Shown: positions 1 through 6,196 of the stretch, piece after piece
Position numbering within the stretch: position 1 is the stretch's first letter
Layout of the letters: each line of letters starts with the position of its first letter
DNA from: an uncultured Treponema sp.
GTDB taxonomy: Bacteria; Spirochaetota; Spirochaetia; Treponematales; Treponemataceae
Length of the DNA: 6,467 bases
Reading direction: 5' to 3'
Assembly: GCA_905373565.1 (NCBI GenBank)
Contig: CAJPTT010000142.1
Coordinates: forward strand, 1-6,467
Notes under the pieces: model-generated
Seen by the model: only the letters and a program-made list of their open reading frames with translations
The model's database searches: none
Told to the model about the DNA's origin: nothing
Program-made: the position numbers and the translations under genes

Positions 1-367
1 GGTCGGAGATAATGCTTTCCTGTTCGAGCTCACGGTTCAGCATAATATTTTCACCGGAGGAAAAACCCGGAATCAGCGAAAATTCCTGATGCACCATCCC
101 GACGCCCGCACCGAGAGCGTCGAACGGCGTTTTGAACACGACCTCTTTGCCCTGCATCCGAATGGTTCCGCCGTATCCGCCCGTTTCGGTGATCACCGGC
201 ATACCGAACAGGATGCTCATCAGCGTTGTCTTTCCGGCTCCGTTTTCTCCTACCAGCCCGATCACTTCTCCCGCATGGACATCAAAGCTCACACCCTGCA
301 AAACGGGCGTTCCTGAAAATTCCTTCGTAATATGATTGATGGATAAGATAACTTCATCATTATTCAT
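1..367 (-). CDS. Sugar-type (RbsA/MglA-like) ABC transporter ATP-binding protein, N-terminal part
   Basis: The gene starts at ATG 367 and runs off the left edge; 122 codons plus one base are visible. The translation opens MNNDEVILSINHITKEFSG and carries Walker A GENGAGKTT at residues 40-48 and a Q-loop at Gln94 (GMVHQEFSLIPGF). The segment SILFGMPVITETGGYGGTI followed by a late Q-loop resembles the first nucleotide-binding domain of RbsA/MglA-type importers, which are normally about 500 aa with two ABC domains. Signature motif and Walker B lie outside the window. It would power uptake of the ligand bound by the upstream DUF3798 lipoprotein, acting at the inner face of the cytoplasmic membrane. 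An AAGGA-type Shine-Dalgarno (about 380-384) lies some 12 nt from the ATG, which is rather far. Family call is firm; substrate is unknown. Confidence 0.9.
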   Translation of the reverse strand, partial: MNNDEVILSINHITKEFSGTPVLQGVSFDVHAGEVIGLVGENGAGKTTLMSILFGMPVITETGGYGGTIRMQGKEVVFKTPFDALGAGVGMVHQEFSLIPGFSSGENIMLNRELEQESIISD

Positions 368-381
368 AAACTTCTATCATC

Positions 382-411
382 CTTATAAACAATAGAGATA
401 CCCGATCTCAA
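382..411 (-). promoter_or_regulatory. Weak candidate promoter with internal palindrome, upstream of the ABC ATPase gene
   Basis: Read on the minus strand, TTGAGA (406-411) and TATAAG (382-387) are separated by 18 bp. Each matches the sigma70 consensus at five of six positions. A perfect 5-bp inverted repeat, GAGAT/ATCTC (395-399 and 405-409), lies inside the spacer and partly overlaps the -35 box, as an operator might. Against it, transcription would start only about 8 nt before the ATG and the -10 box overlaps the apparent Shine-Dalgarno, so the two cannot both be used normally. The rest of 368-441 shows nothing else I can name. Confidence 0.22.
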
Positions 412-441
412 TGTTTCCTCTTTACTATCGATAAAAACGAT

Positions 442-551
442 AAAAAAAACGGGTACACGTATTCAAGGTAACCTGTTCCGCAACTTCCGTTTCGGAACAG
501 ATTTACTTCAAAATTTTCCATGTACCCGTTCTGCTGAGGAGGCTTTTTTTT
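442..551 (-). terminator. Nested hairpin with U-tract between lipoprotein and ABC ATPase genes
   Basis: A perfect 10-bp outer stem pairs 448-457 with 521-530 (AACGGGTACA/TGTACCCGTT). Inside it a perfect 8-bp stem pairs 473-480 with 493-500 (CTGTTCCG/CGGAACAG), and AAC/GTT (482-484/489-491) closes a TTCC tetraloop. Further AAG/CTT (465-467/506-508) and TAA/TTA (469-471/503-505) pairs lengthen the inner arm. On the minus strand the outer stem runs straight into a run of eight U (449-442) and is preceded by a run of eight A (551-544), the layout of an intrinsic terminator. It follows the lipoprotein stop codon by about 20 nt and precedes the ATPase start by about 75 nt. It probably acts as a partial terminator or 3' stabiliser, letting a fraction of transcripts reach the transporter genes. 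Confidence 0.75.
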
Positions 552-570
552 AAATAGTTTCCATTCTCTA

Positions 571-1824
571 CTATTTATTAAATTTCATATTCAAGTATTT
601 ACGCGGTACCTCTTGCTCGGTTGTCGACAAAAAGCCTTTTCCGAGAATATAGGTATCCATAAATACCAGCGCCTGGTTTTTCGCACGCACACCGGTGTTG
701 GCATCCGTGTAGTACGCACTCTTCCACCGTGCGTTGGGGGTAAAGACACCCAGTGCTTTCGATAGTTCGGTAAGGCTGCCTTTTTCCGCTTCGCCGTCGA
801 TAATGCGGCGAGCATATTCACCCAAACCGGCACTGACCGTAAAGCCGTAGGAGTATGCCCACGTACCGAACCGGCCTGCTCCGCCCTTGTCGATAACGGA
901 CTGTTCTACCTTCGTCAAAATGGCTCCGAAGTCTCCGGCTTGTTCGGTAAGATCGATACCGAGCGCTCCAGGATAGCCCATTAACGGGGACGGAAGGTCT
1001 GCTTCAACAAAGATACCGCCGTACTGTAAAAGCTGCTTTAAGAGCGGCTCCGTATGCGCATCGTTCGTACAAAAGAATGCGGTTTCTTTACCGTATTTTT
1101 CAACCCACTGCGGCACTTTTTCAAGGATGAATTGCTGCGCGCCTGCAACGCCGACATCACTGGTCGGGTCGGGAGCGGTTTCAAACACAAATTTCACCCC
1201 GGTATCGTTACATGCCGCTTCCATAATTTGGCGGCGGAGTCCGAGCGTTTCATACGACATGTGCCGCGGAAAGGAAATATGCACAAACGTCTTTGCACCA
1301 AGCTCTTTCGCCGCCCAAATAATCGTATATCCGCGTGACACGAAATCATTGTTTATCGCCATATCAGCCGCAGCTTGAATAACCAGCGGGTCTTCGTGCG
1401 GTTCACCTGCAAACAGCAATATGTCGGGACGTTTTTCCCGAACGCGTTTAAACGCCTCTGCAGTTCCGGGAATTCCTTGATTGACAATAATAGCCTTCAT
1501 CATCGGATCGTCTGCGAGAGCGGCAATCTGCGTAATAGTCGTTTCCTGTTGCGACATAAAGTCATCAGGATAGGTGATATGCTGAATCATACCACCGGTT
1601 TTCGCGGAACCGTACATCTCTATCAGTTTTTCGGCGCCGCGAAGATCATCTTCGGATTGAGAGACGGTTCCCGTTACGATACCGATATGATACGAGGCAT
1701 TTTTTCCGTTACCCCCCGACTCAACTTTTTCCGGCTTTGTTTCTGCTTTTTTGCTGCACCCTAAGACGGATATACTCAAGAGCGCAGTCAACAAAACAAA
1801 TGCGGCATACATGTTCTTTTTCAT
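571..1824 (-). CDS. DUF3798 family lipoprotein, putative ABC substrate-binding protein
   Basis: This 417-residue protein has a lysine-rich start, a hydrophobic stretch (residues 6-21) and a relaxed spirochaetal lipobox SVLGC, so Cys23 should be lipidated. A low-complexity linker rich in K, E and G follows to about residue 43. The mature domain has the alternating pattern of type I periplasmic binding proteins: HIGIVTGTVSQSEDD, repeated DPMMKAIIVNQGIPGT-like strands, and KTFVHISFPRHMSYETLGLRR near the middle. I recognise it as DUF3798, a family of unknown ligand. The stop is TAG at 571-573. A start at TTG 1830 would abut the Shine-Dalgarno, so ATG 1824, six bases after AAGGAG, is preferred. 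It has its own promoter and long leader, and the RbsA-like ATPase gene follows. It should capture a small solute outside the cytoplasmic membrane for that importer. The ligand cannot be read from the sequence. Confidence 0.88.
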   Translation of the reverse strand: MKKNMYAAFVLLTALLSISVLGCSKKAETKPEKVESGGNGKNASYHIGIVTGTVSQSEDDLRGAEKLIEMYGSAKTGGMIQHITYPDDFMSQQETTITQIAALADDPMMKAIIVNQGIPGTAEAFKRVREKRPDILLFAGEPHEDPLVIQAAADMAINNDFVSRGYTIIWAAKELGAKTFVHISFPRHMSYETLGLRRQIMEAACNDTGVKFVFETAPDPTSDVGVAGAQQFILEKVPQWVEKYGKETAFFCTNDAHTEPLLKQLLQYGGIFVEADLPSPLMGYPGALGIDLTEQAGDFGAILTKVEQSVIDKGGAGRFGTWAYSYGFTVSAGLGEYARRIIDGEAEKGSLTELSKALGVFTPNARWKSAYYTDANTGVRAKNQALVFMDTYILGKGFLSTTEQEVPRKYLNMKFNK

Positions 1825-1830
1825 ATTCAA

Positions 1831-1836
1831 CTCCTT
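1831..1836 (-). promoter_or_regulatory. Shine-Dalgarno deciding the lipoprotein start
   Basis: AAGGAG on the minus strand lies directly against a possible TTG start (1830) and six bases before ATG 1824. Normal spacing therefore selects the ATG. The same bases are partly complementary to the loop of the leader stem-loop at 1887-1919. Confidence 0.85.
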
Positions 1837-1844
1837 TTGATACC

Positions 1845-1876
1845 GGAAACCTTTAAAACGCTCATCGAGTTTTTAA
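1845..1876 (-). repeat. Leader repeat B, hairpin-forming
   Basis: Second 32-bp unit, offset 77 bp from repeat A. The same TTAAAA/TTTTAA arms enclose a different small stem, CTC/GAG, around a GAT triloop, then GGTTTCC. The inner pairing is kept although the bases differ from repeat A, which favours folding as RNA over simple duplication. It ends just upstream of the Shine-Dalgarno. Confidence 0.5.
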
Positions 1877-1921
1877 CAATACCCGTCCGTATGAGTATCA
1901 GGAACAATAGGCCATACGGTT

Positions 1922-1953
1922 GGAAGTCCTTAAAATCCCGCATCGGTTTTTAA
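1922..1953 (-). repeat. Leader repeat A, hairpin-forming
   Basis: First of two similar 32-bp units. The minus strand has TTAAAA and TTTTAA arms 12 bp apart, with a small CCG/CGG stem around an ATG triloop inside, followed by GGACTTCC. It matches repeat B at 20 of 32 positions without gaps; a one-base shift in the centre also aligns CATCG (plus strand). It could be an RNA hairpin or a DNA operator site. Confidence 0.5.
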
Positions 1954-1980
1954 AGATTCTGTAAAATATAACTTTCGTTG

Positions 1981-2009
1981 ATAGTAAGTTCTTCGGCAAA
2001 AAATGTCAA
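1981..2009 (-). promoter_or_regulatory. Sigma70-type promoter for the DUF3798 lipoprotein gene
   Basis: On the minus strand a perfect TTGACA -35 box (2004-2009) is followed after exactly 17 bp by TACTAT (1981-1986), a 4 of 6 match to the -10 consensus. The region upstream (2010-2065) is very A+T rich with A and T tracts, like an UP element. Transcription would start near 1974. Confidence 0.7.
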
Positions 2010-2061
2010 GTATTTTATGTATAAATATGCAATAAAAAGCGTTAAAAACAGTATTTTTATA

Positions 2062-2086
2062 CAAAAAAGAAATTCGGTAACTACCG
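2062..2086 (-). terminator. Weak terminator candidate after the DUF4340 gene
   Basis: On the minus strand CGGT/ACCG (2083-2086 and 2075-2078) forms a 4-bp stem with a 4-nt loop, followed by AATTTC and a run of six T. The stem is short for an intrinsic terminator, but position and orientation suit the end of the four-gene operon. No better hairpin was seen in 2010-2155. Confidence 0.35.
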
Positions 2087-2087
2087 T

Positions 2088-2138
2088 TTAAATGATACAA
2101 AGGTTCCACGCCTCAGCAGCGCAAGCCTCATGCCCCAT
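2088..2138 (-). other. G+C-rich patch with a 16-codon ORF, doubtful
   Basis: Positions 2101-2139 are clearly richer in G+C than the A+T-rich DNA around them and contain the direct repeat GCCTCA (2110-2115 and 2125-2130). The minus strand has an ATG (2138) opening the 16-residue ORF MGHEACAAEAWNLCII. There is no convincing Shine-Dalgarno (only an A-rich AAGAAA stretch), so translation is unlikely. It could be a remnant of a dispersed repeat or part of the operon's 3' end. Confidence 0.15.
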
Positions 2139-2155
2139 GTTTTTCTTTTTGTTTC

Positions 2156-3046
2156 TTAGTATAGCGTAATCACTTCGATATGCCGGAGCAGCTGTTCGCA
2201 GGTATATCCGCTGATGAGGTAGGCATTTGAGCTGCGGCTGTCGAAAAATACATAGTCGCCGCTTTGCAGGGGGGTAAACGAAAAGCGCAGCTCCGTGCCG
2301 TTGCCGAGCGCTAAACGCACCCGTACCGTTTGAGGACTTTGCAATGGCGGCGCGCTGTATATGTTGATACAGGAGAATTTTTCTAAAAAGCTTTCCAATG
2401 CACGGAACGTATCGCTGTTTGCTTCCGTTCGGATTACGCTGTGATTTCCGTACTCCAAGCCTTGGATGCCCGTGCCGTGGAAAAGCGCCGCATATATCTG
2501 CAAGTCCAGCCAGAACGGAGCGGCGACCGTTAAAAAAGGTTCAAACGCATTATCGATTAAAAACACCTTGACGCTTGTTCCCATCCGCACATACCGACCG
2601 GCGCCGGCCGCATCGGTCATTCCGAAAAAGAGTTCCGAAAGAATGGTTTTATCCTTCCGCACAAAGACAATACGCGAAGCGTGTCCGTCATCGATTTGGT
2701 AATCGGGATAATCCTGTGGGCGTGCCGATATGGGGAGAAAGGAGCGGCCGGCGCCGAGCAGCGAAAAAAAGCGGCCGATAATTTCCTGCCTGACCGGATA
2801 GCTGCCGTTTCCGGTGCGGAGATAAAAGCGGGCGCCGTCTTTAATCAGCGTCATTTCGCCCATCTCTACCGGTTCTGCCCTTGTCGGAATAGAAAACCTG
2901 ATTTCCGCAACCTCGCGGATATCCTGTTCATGCATCAAGCTGCTCGAAAAAATACCCGCCCGGGAAGGCCGGTGTAAAAAGCTCAGCGCATAACCGCAGA
3001 GCAGCACACAGAGGATGATAAACAGAACTTTTGTTTCTTTTTTCAT
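2156..3046 (-). CDS. DUF4340 domain protein, membrane-anchored, last gene of the Gld-like operon
   Basis: This 296-residue protein has a short KKETK head, one N-terminal membrane helix (about residues 7-24) and then an extracytoplasmic domain. The pattern fits DUF4340: an I/F-rich strand with GARFYLRTGNGSYPVR (about 71-86), a helix leading to a RPQDYPDYQIDDG stretch, then FFGMTDAAGAGRYVRMG (about 140-156) and KVFLIDNAF. The ATG overlaps the GldG-like stop as ATGA, with a GGAGG Shine-Dalgarno (3055-3059) inside the last codons of that gene. DUF4340 genes commonly sit beside GldG-like genes, so the protein is probably an accessory outer-face subunit of the ABC complex. No enzymatic motif is visible. 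The stop is TAA, followed by the intergenic region. Family fairly sure; function unknown. Confidence 0.82.
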   Translation of the reverse strand: MKKETKVLFIILCVLLCGYALSFLHRPSRAGIFSSSLMHEQDIREVAEIRFSIPTRAEPVEMGEMTLIKDGARFYLRTGNGSYPVRQEIIGRFFSLLGAGRSFLPISARPQDYPDYQIDDGHASRIVFVRKDKTILSELFFGMTDAAGAGRYVRMGTSVKVFLIDNAFEPFLTVAAPFWLDLQIYAALFHGTGIQGLEYGNHSVIRTEANSDTFRALESFLEKFSCINIYSAPPLQSPQTVRVRLALGNGTELRFSFTPLQSGDYVFFDSRSSNAYLISGYTCEQLLRHIEVITLY

Positions 3047-4611
3047 GTGTGGTTCCTCCGCCGGATGATATACAGCGCGACGCCCGCACCGATAATCAGC
3101 AGGGGGACCAGCACAAGGTTAAAGATACGGGCGGCGGCGATAATACGGTTGAAGGCCTCATCGCTTTCAAAATAACGAAAGGGCAAAACCGCCGGCTGTT
3201 TGTTTTTCAGCTGCAAAAGCGCATCCTGCCGGGCAATCCAGTGCACGGTATTCACCATAAAGTCCAAATTCGCATCGGAGTTTGTGTATTCTACGGCGGA
3301 ACTCACGCAATACTCATCCGCAACCACCAAGAGCCGCGCATTATCTGCACCGCTGATACCGCTCACCTCATTGACGCCCCGCTCGCTGAAGGCTGCAAGC
3401 GGATAGACTGCGTGTTCGCCGTTCGCGGCTGCGGCAAGCTGAGTTCCGTGCGGGTCGGTGTTATACGGCGGCTGTTGCAGCGCCGACCTGTTACTTGAAA
3501 CAAGCAGCGGAAGCGGCGTCTTTCCCCGCGCGGCGGTACAAACAACCTCCGACGGCCAGAAAAACTGTACGGGCTTTGCCGCAGATAGCAGCGGAGGAAT
3601 CGCTTCCGCCTCTTGCCGGAATACCTGAACCCAAAACGGGTAGTTGATATGTTCGTACCGAGTGCCGTCGGCGGCCGGTAATGTCATGCGGAAGTTTACG
3701 GGATCCATCACAAGATTAGTCTGCACCGCAAAGCCGGAGCGGGCGAGCAGTTCAAGCAGTCCGTCATCTTTTTTGGGTGTTGCCTCCCAGCTGCCGCCGA
3801 TGTCCACGGTGTTTGCGGACACAAAAAAGACGGCGGAACCATACCTGTTAATGAAGGTATCAACAGCCGTCAGCATATCGGCATCAAAATAGGAAGAGCC
3901 GATGACCAATAGCGGAATTTCGGGGTGCAGCTCAGGATAAGGCTTCGTCAGCATAATCGGTACAAAACCCGCATACTCAAGCCACGGCAGTACATACTTA
4001 TAATTACCCGTTGCGCCGTTTTCTGCGCCGCCTTCGGGAAGCGCAACATAGACGGAACGGTCGAGTTTTCGCCCCTGCGCGTCTTGATTCATCTCGGTAA
4101 TAAAACGCGCAATATCAGCCTCAAGAGTGTAGATATCGGAAAGGAACGGAATAACGCGGCTTTCCCCGCGGTACTCGCAGAGCAGCCCCGAATAGAGGTT
4201 TTGCAGTATCTGCGTATTATTGCTGTTCCGCTCAATTTGCCGAGCGACAATGCCGAGCTGATTCAGCTGCTGCGGGGAAAGCCCCTCCGTATCCTTGTAT
4301 AGCACGAGGCAGCGTCCGTCCGCAGTACGCTGATATTCTGCGAGGATGTCTTCAACATATTGAAGCGACGGCAAAAACCCATCAATATTGTACGAGCGGA
4401 ACCACGTGATTGTTACCGTGCCTTCGAGGCTGTTCAGTATTGATCGGGTATAGGCTGAAAGCGAATAGGTGTGCTGCCTTGTCATATCAAGCCGGGCATA
4501 GAGCCGCTGTGAGAGCAGCGCTGCCGTTACTACGATGGCGCCCAACAGCAGGGCTTGAATGCGGTACTCTTTTGCGCTGCGCATCTTTATGCTTATCGAT
4601 TTTGTGTTCAT
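3043..4611 (-). CDS. GldG-like ABC transporter auxiliary protein
   Basis: This 522-residue protein has two membrane helices (about 18-34 and 496-516) flanking a large domain that should lie in the periplasm, and it ends in the basic tail RRRNHT. The family hallmark follows helix 1: LDMTRQHTYSLS (41-52), then VTITWF. Later GldG-type features include SDIYTLEADIARFI, DDGLLELLARSGFAVQTNLVMDP, and near the C-terminus RLLVVADEYCV with a LDFMVNTVHWIARQD segment, as in ABC-type uncharacterised transport (GldG/PF09822-like) proteins. A strong AGGAGG lies 7 nt before ATG 4611, inside the permease gene, and the ATG overlaps that gene's stop as ATGA. The protein probably forms the extracytoplasmic part of the ABC complex with the upstream ATPase and permease. 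Length is usual for the family. In Bacteroidetes GldG supports gliding, but that role should not be assumed here. Confidence 0.87.
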   Translation of the reverse strand: MNTKSISIKMRSAKEYRIQALLLGAIVVTAALLSQRLYARLDMTRQHTYSLSAYTRSILNSLEGTVTITWFRSYNIDGFLPSLQYVEDILAEYQRTADGRCLVLYKDTEGLSPQQLNQLGIVARQIERNSNNTQILQNLYSGLLCEYRGESRVIPFLSDIYTLEADIARFITEMNQDAQGRKLDRSVYVALPEGGAENGATGNYKYVLPWLEYAGFVPIMLTKPYPELHPEIPLLVIGSSYFDADMLTAVDTFINRYGSAVFFVSANTVDIGGSWEATPKKDDGLLELLARSGFAVQTNLVMDPVNFRMTLPAADGTRYEHINYPFWVQVFRQEAEAIPPLLSAAKPVQFFWPSEVVCTAARGKTPLPLLVSSNRSALQQPPYNTDPHGTQLAAAANGEHAVYPLAAFSERGVNEVSGISGADNARLLVVADEYCVSSAVEYTNSDANLDFMVNTVHWIARQDALLQLKNKQPAVLPFRYFESDEAFNRIIAAARIFNLVLVPLLIIGAGVALYIIRRRNHT

Positions 4612-5342
4612 CGGCTTTCCTCCTGAACGTACAGTAAAAAGACCGAAAGCCCCTGCGCCGCAACGATGAGCAATATATAGAAGAAGAAATCACGGGTGTC
4701 GAAAATACCGCGCGCAGCCGATTCAAAATGAAGCGTAAAAGAGCAATAGCGCAGTATTTTTACAATGGCTGACGGGAGAGGCAAAACCTGAGCAAGCACG
4801 TGGCTTGCGGTAAAAAAGATACCGGTAAAAAAGCTGAGTAAAAAGCTGACGGCGGTGTGCGCAGAGATATTTGAAAGCGCGAGCGACCATGCGGTAAAAG
4901 CGGCACCGAAGAAGAGAACGGCGCAATACGAAAGAAAAAACGGAAAAAAATCAAAATAGACAAGCGGAATCACCGAGAGTGGAATTACCATTGTGAGTGT
5001 GGCGGCTCCTGCAAAACAGACAAGCAGCGCTGCATATTTTGCCGCAGCAAGCAGGCGCTTATCCACCGGATAGGCGGCAAGGAGCCGATCGGTACCGTGT
5101 TTTTTTTCGTCAGCCCAGCTGTTCATCGCGAGCAGGGGAATGACAATACAGAACAAAAACGGCAGATTGAGGAAAAAAGAGCGGAAGTCCGACAGCCCCG
5201 CCGAAAACCAATAGCCTGAACCCACAAACGGAAGCGCCGCGCCAAGGTAAAGCACGAGCGCCGCCGCATACAGCGCGGGGCTATATATGAGCGTATGCAG
5301 CTCCTTGTTAAAAAGCGCCTTAAACGCCGGGAATCGATTCAT
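4608..5342 (-). CDS. GldF-like ABC-2 type permease
   Basis: This 244-residue protein has about six membrane helices (roughly 22-41, 58-73, 102-126, 133-155, 162-184 and 217-240). Typical ABC-2/GldF features are the N-terminal FKALFNKELHTLIYSPAL, the cytoplasmic coupling segment WADEKKHGTDRLLAAYPV (76-93) that should contact the ATPase, and the late FTLHFESAARGIFDTRDFFFYI stretch characteristic of the family. The start ATG 5342 overlaps the ATPase stop as ATGA. The only possible Shine-Dalgarno there is a weak G-rich run, so translation probably depends on reinitiation from the ATPase gene. It would form the membrane channel of an exporter or force-transmitting ABC complex with the adjacent genes. 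Substrate unknown. Confidence 0.88.
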   Translation of the reverse strand: MNRFPAFKALFNKELHTLIYSPALYAAALVLYLGAALPFVGSGYWFSAGLSDFRSFFLNLPFLFCIVIPLLAMNSWADEKKHGTDRLLAAYPVDKRLLAAAKYAALLVCFAGAATLTMVIPLSVIPLVYFDFFPFFLSYCAVLFFGAAFTAWSLALSNISAHTAVSFLLSFFTGIFFTASHVLAQVLPLPSAIVKILRYCSFTLHFESAARGIFDTRDFFFYILLIVAAQGLSVFLLYVQEESR

Positions 5343-6160
5343 CGCCGCCCCCGCTTACCGGATTCGGAAGCGGCGGATTCATGAAACTCACGGGTGGTAA
5401 CTCCGGCGTACTGTTCAAAGGTTTTGAACAAAAGCGTATTGGAAGCAGCATCTTCTTCAATGCCGAAGTCCTCGTATAAACGCTCGGCAAGTTCCGCCCG
5501 TGTTCCTCCGGCAATCTGTCGTCCTTTGTGGAGCAGAATATGCTGCGAGCATATCCGTCCGGCCAGCTCAAGCTGATGGGTGCAAAGAATGACCGCCGCA
5601 TACGTGGATAGTGCGAGTATCTTTTTTTCAAAGTCTTTCAGCTGGAACGGATCAAGGCCGGACGCGGGTTCGTCCAAAAGGACGAGGCGGGGGTGATGGA
5701 TAATCGCTTGCGCAAGCCCTACCCGCTGTCGGTACCCCTTCGACAACTCCTTAATCCGTTTGGCGTATACCTCTTGCAGATCGGTAAACTCAACCGCCTC
5801 GTCAAGCAGGTCTTGCTGCACGGTGTTACCGAAGCCGCGCATTTGCAGCGTAAAAAGCAAGAACTCCCGTACCGTCATCGAATCATAGAGCGGGTTTTGC
5901 TCATACAAAATCCCGATATTCCGCTTAGCCTCGATCGGCTCGTTCAAAATGGAGTATCCGCAAATCGATACGTCTCCGGAAGAGGGCAAGCGGTACCCGC
6001 TAATGCTGTTCAATACCGTACTTTTCCCCGCTCCGTTTAATCCGAGCAGGGAGTATATGCCTCCCGCCTCCGCGGTAAAACTGATGTGTTCGCAGCCGAT
6101 GTGCCGCTTCTTCCCCGCGCCGTAATATTTACAGATGTCCTGTACTTCAAGGATAATCAC
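5339..6160 (-). CDS. GldA-like ABC-2 transporter ATP-binding protein
   Basis: From GTG 6160 this gives 273 residues beginning MIILEVQDICKYYG. It is a complete ABC ATPase: Walker A GLNGAGKST (40-48), Q-loop Gln88 in GILYEQNPLYDSMTV, signature LSKGYRQRVGLAQA (139-152), Walker B LVLLDEP (159-165), D-loop SGLDP and H-loop His195 (ILCTHQ). LSKGYRQRVG is typical of the GldA/ABC-2 exporter branch. The usual GLDPNQ is GLDPFQ here. A longer reading from GTG 6205 adds 15 residues, but no Shine-Dalgarno precedes it and it would overlap the divergent gene; AGAGG at 6166-6170 supports GTG 6160. The C-terminal tail after residue 215 is acidic, then ends GKRGRR. First gene of the four-gene operon, energising the GldF-like permease. 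Function sure, substrate unknown. Confidence 0.9.
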   Translation of the reverse strand: MIILEVQDICKYYGAGKKRHIGCEHISFTAEAGGIYSLLGLNGAGKSTVLNSISGYRLPSSGDVSICGYSILNEPIEAKRNIGILYEQNPLYDSMTVREFLLFTLQMRGFGNTVQQDLLDEAVEFTDLQEVYAKRIKELSKGYRQRVGLAQAIIHHPRLVLLDEPASGLDPFQLKDFEKKILALSTYAAVILCTHQLELAGRICSQHILLHKGRQIAGGTRAELAERLYEDFGIEEDAASNTLLFKTFEQYAGVTTREFHESAASESGKRGRR

Positions 6161-6165
6161 TGTCG

Positions 6166-6170
6166 CCTCT
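6166..6170 (-). promoter_or_regulatory. Shine-Dalgarno favouring the GTG 6160 start of the GldA-like ATPase
   Basis: AGAGG lies five bases before GTG 6160 on the minus strand. The alternative GTG 6205 has only AAGCTAC upstream, so 6160 is the better start. Confidence 0.6.
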
Positions 6171-6196
6171 GCCGGTACTATATCATTTTTCGGATA

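Larger units (their letters stand above)
1831..1974 (-). promoter_or_regulatory. Candidate structured 5' leader (possible cis-regulatory RNA)
   Basis: The predicted promoter at 1981-2009 would give a leader of about 150 nt before the lipoprotein ATG, far longer than a simple Shine-Dalgarno needs. In transcript order it holds hairpin A (1953-1922), a stem-loop with a perfect 7-bp stem CCGTATG/CATACGG (1919-1913 and 1893-1887), and hairpin B (1876-1845), then the Shine-Dalgarno. In the middle loop, UGAUAC (1900-1895) is complementary to GUAUCA (1843-1838). The adjoining UUCC (1904-1901) can pair with GGAG (1834-1831), with one wobble pair and an AAA bulge, which would hide the ribosome site. 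I do not recognise a known riboswitch class. Structure by eye only; function is inferred. Confidence 0.45.

Noticed and set aside
89..335. Two plus-strand frames at the left end
   Set aside because: Both are antisense to the RbsA-like ATPase, whose Walker A and Q-loop fix the coding strand.
1375..1764. Plus-strand open frame of 129 codons
   Set aside because: It lies wholly antisense to the well-supported lipoprotein gene and its translation shows no recognisable domain.
1828..1830. TTG at 1830 as start of the lipoprotein (419 aa)
   Set aside because: It touches the AAGGAG Shine-Dalgarno with no spacing. ATG 1824 has a normal six-base gap and gives a normal lipoprotein signal peptide.
1831..1974. 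Known riboswitch such as cobalamin, TPP, purine or SAM
   Set aside because: I could not find the conserved core of these classes. The leader is reported only as an unassigned candidate.
3031..3498. Plus-strand open frame of 155 codons, longest on that strand
   Set aside because: Antisense to the GldG-like gene, basic and low in family-like pattern; a shadow of the coding strand.
3925..4302. Plus-strand open frame of 125 codons
   Set aside because: Antisense to the GldG-like gene with no domain pattern.
2156..6160. Naming the operon gldA, gldF, gldG
   Set aside because: Resemblance is at family level. The gliding-motility names imply a function that does not fit the presumed host, so symbols were left blank.
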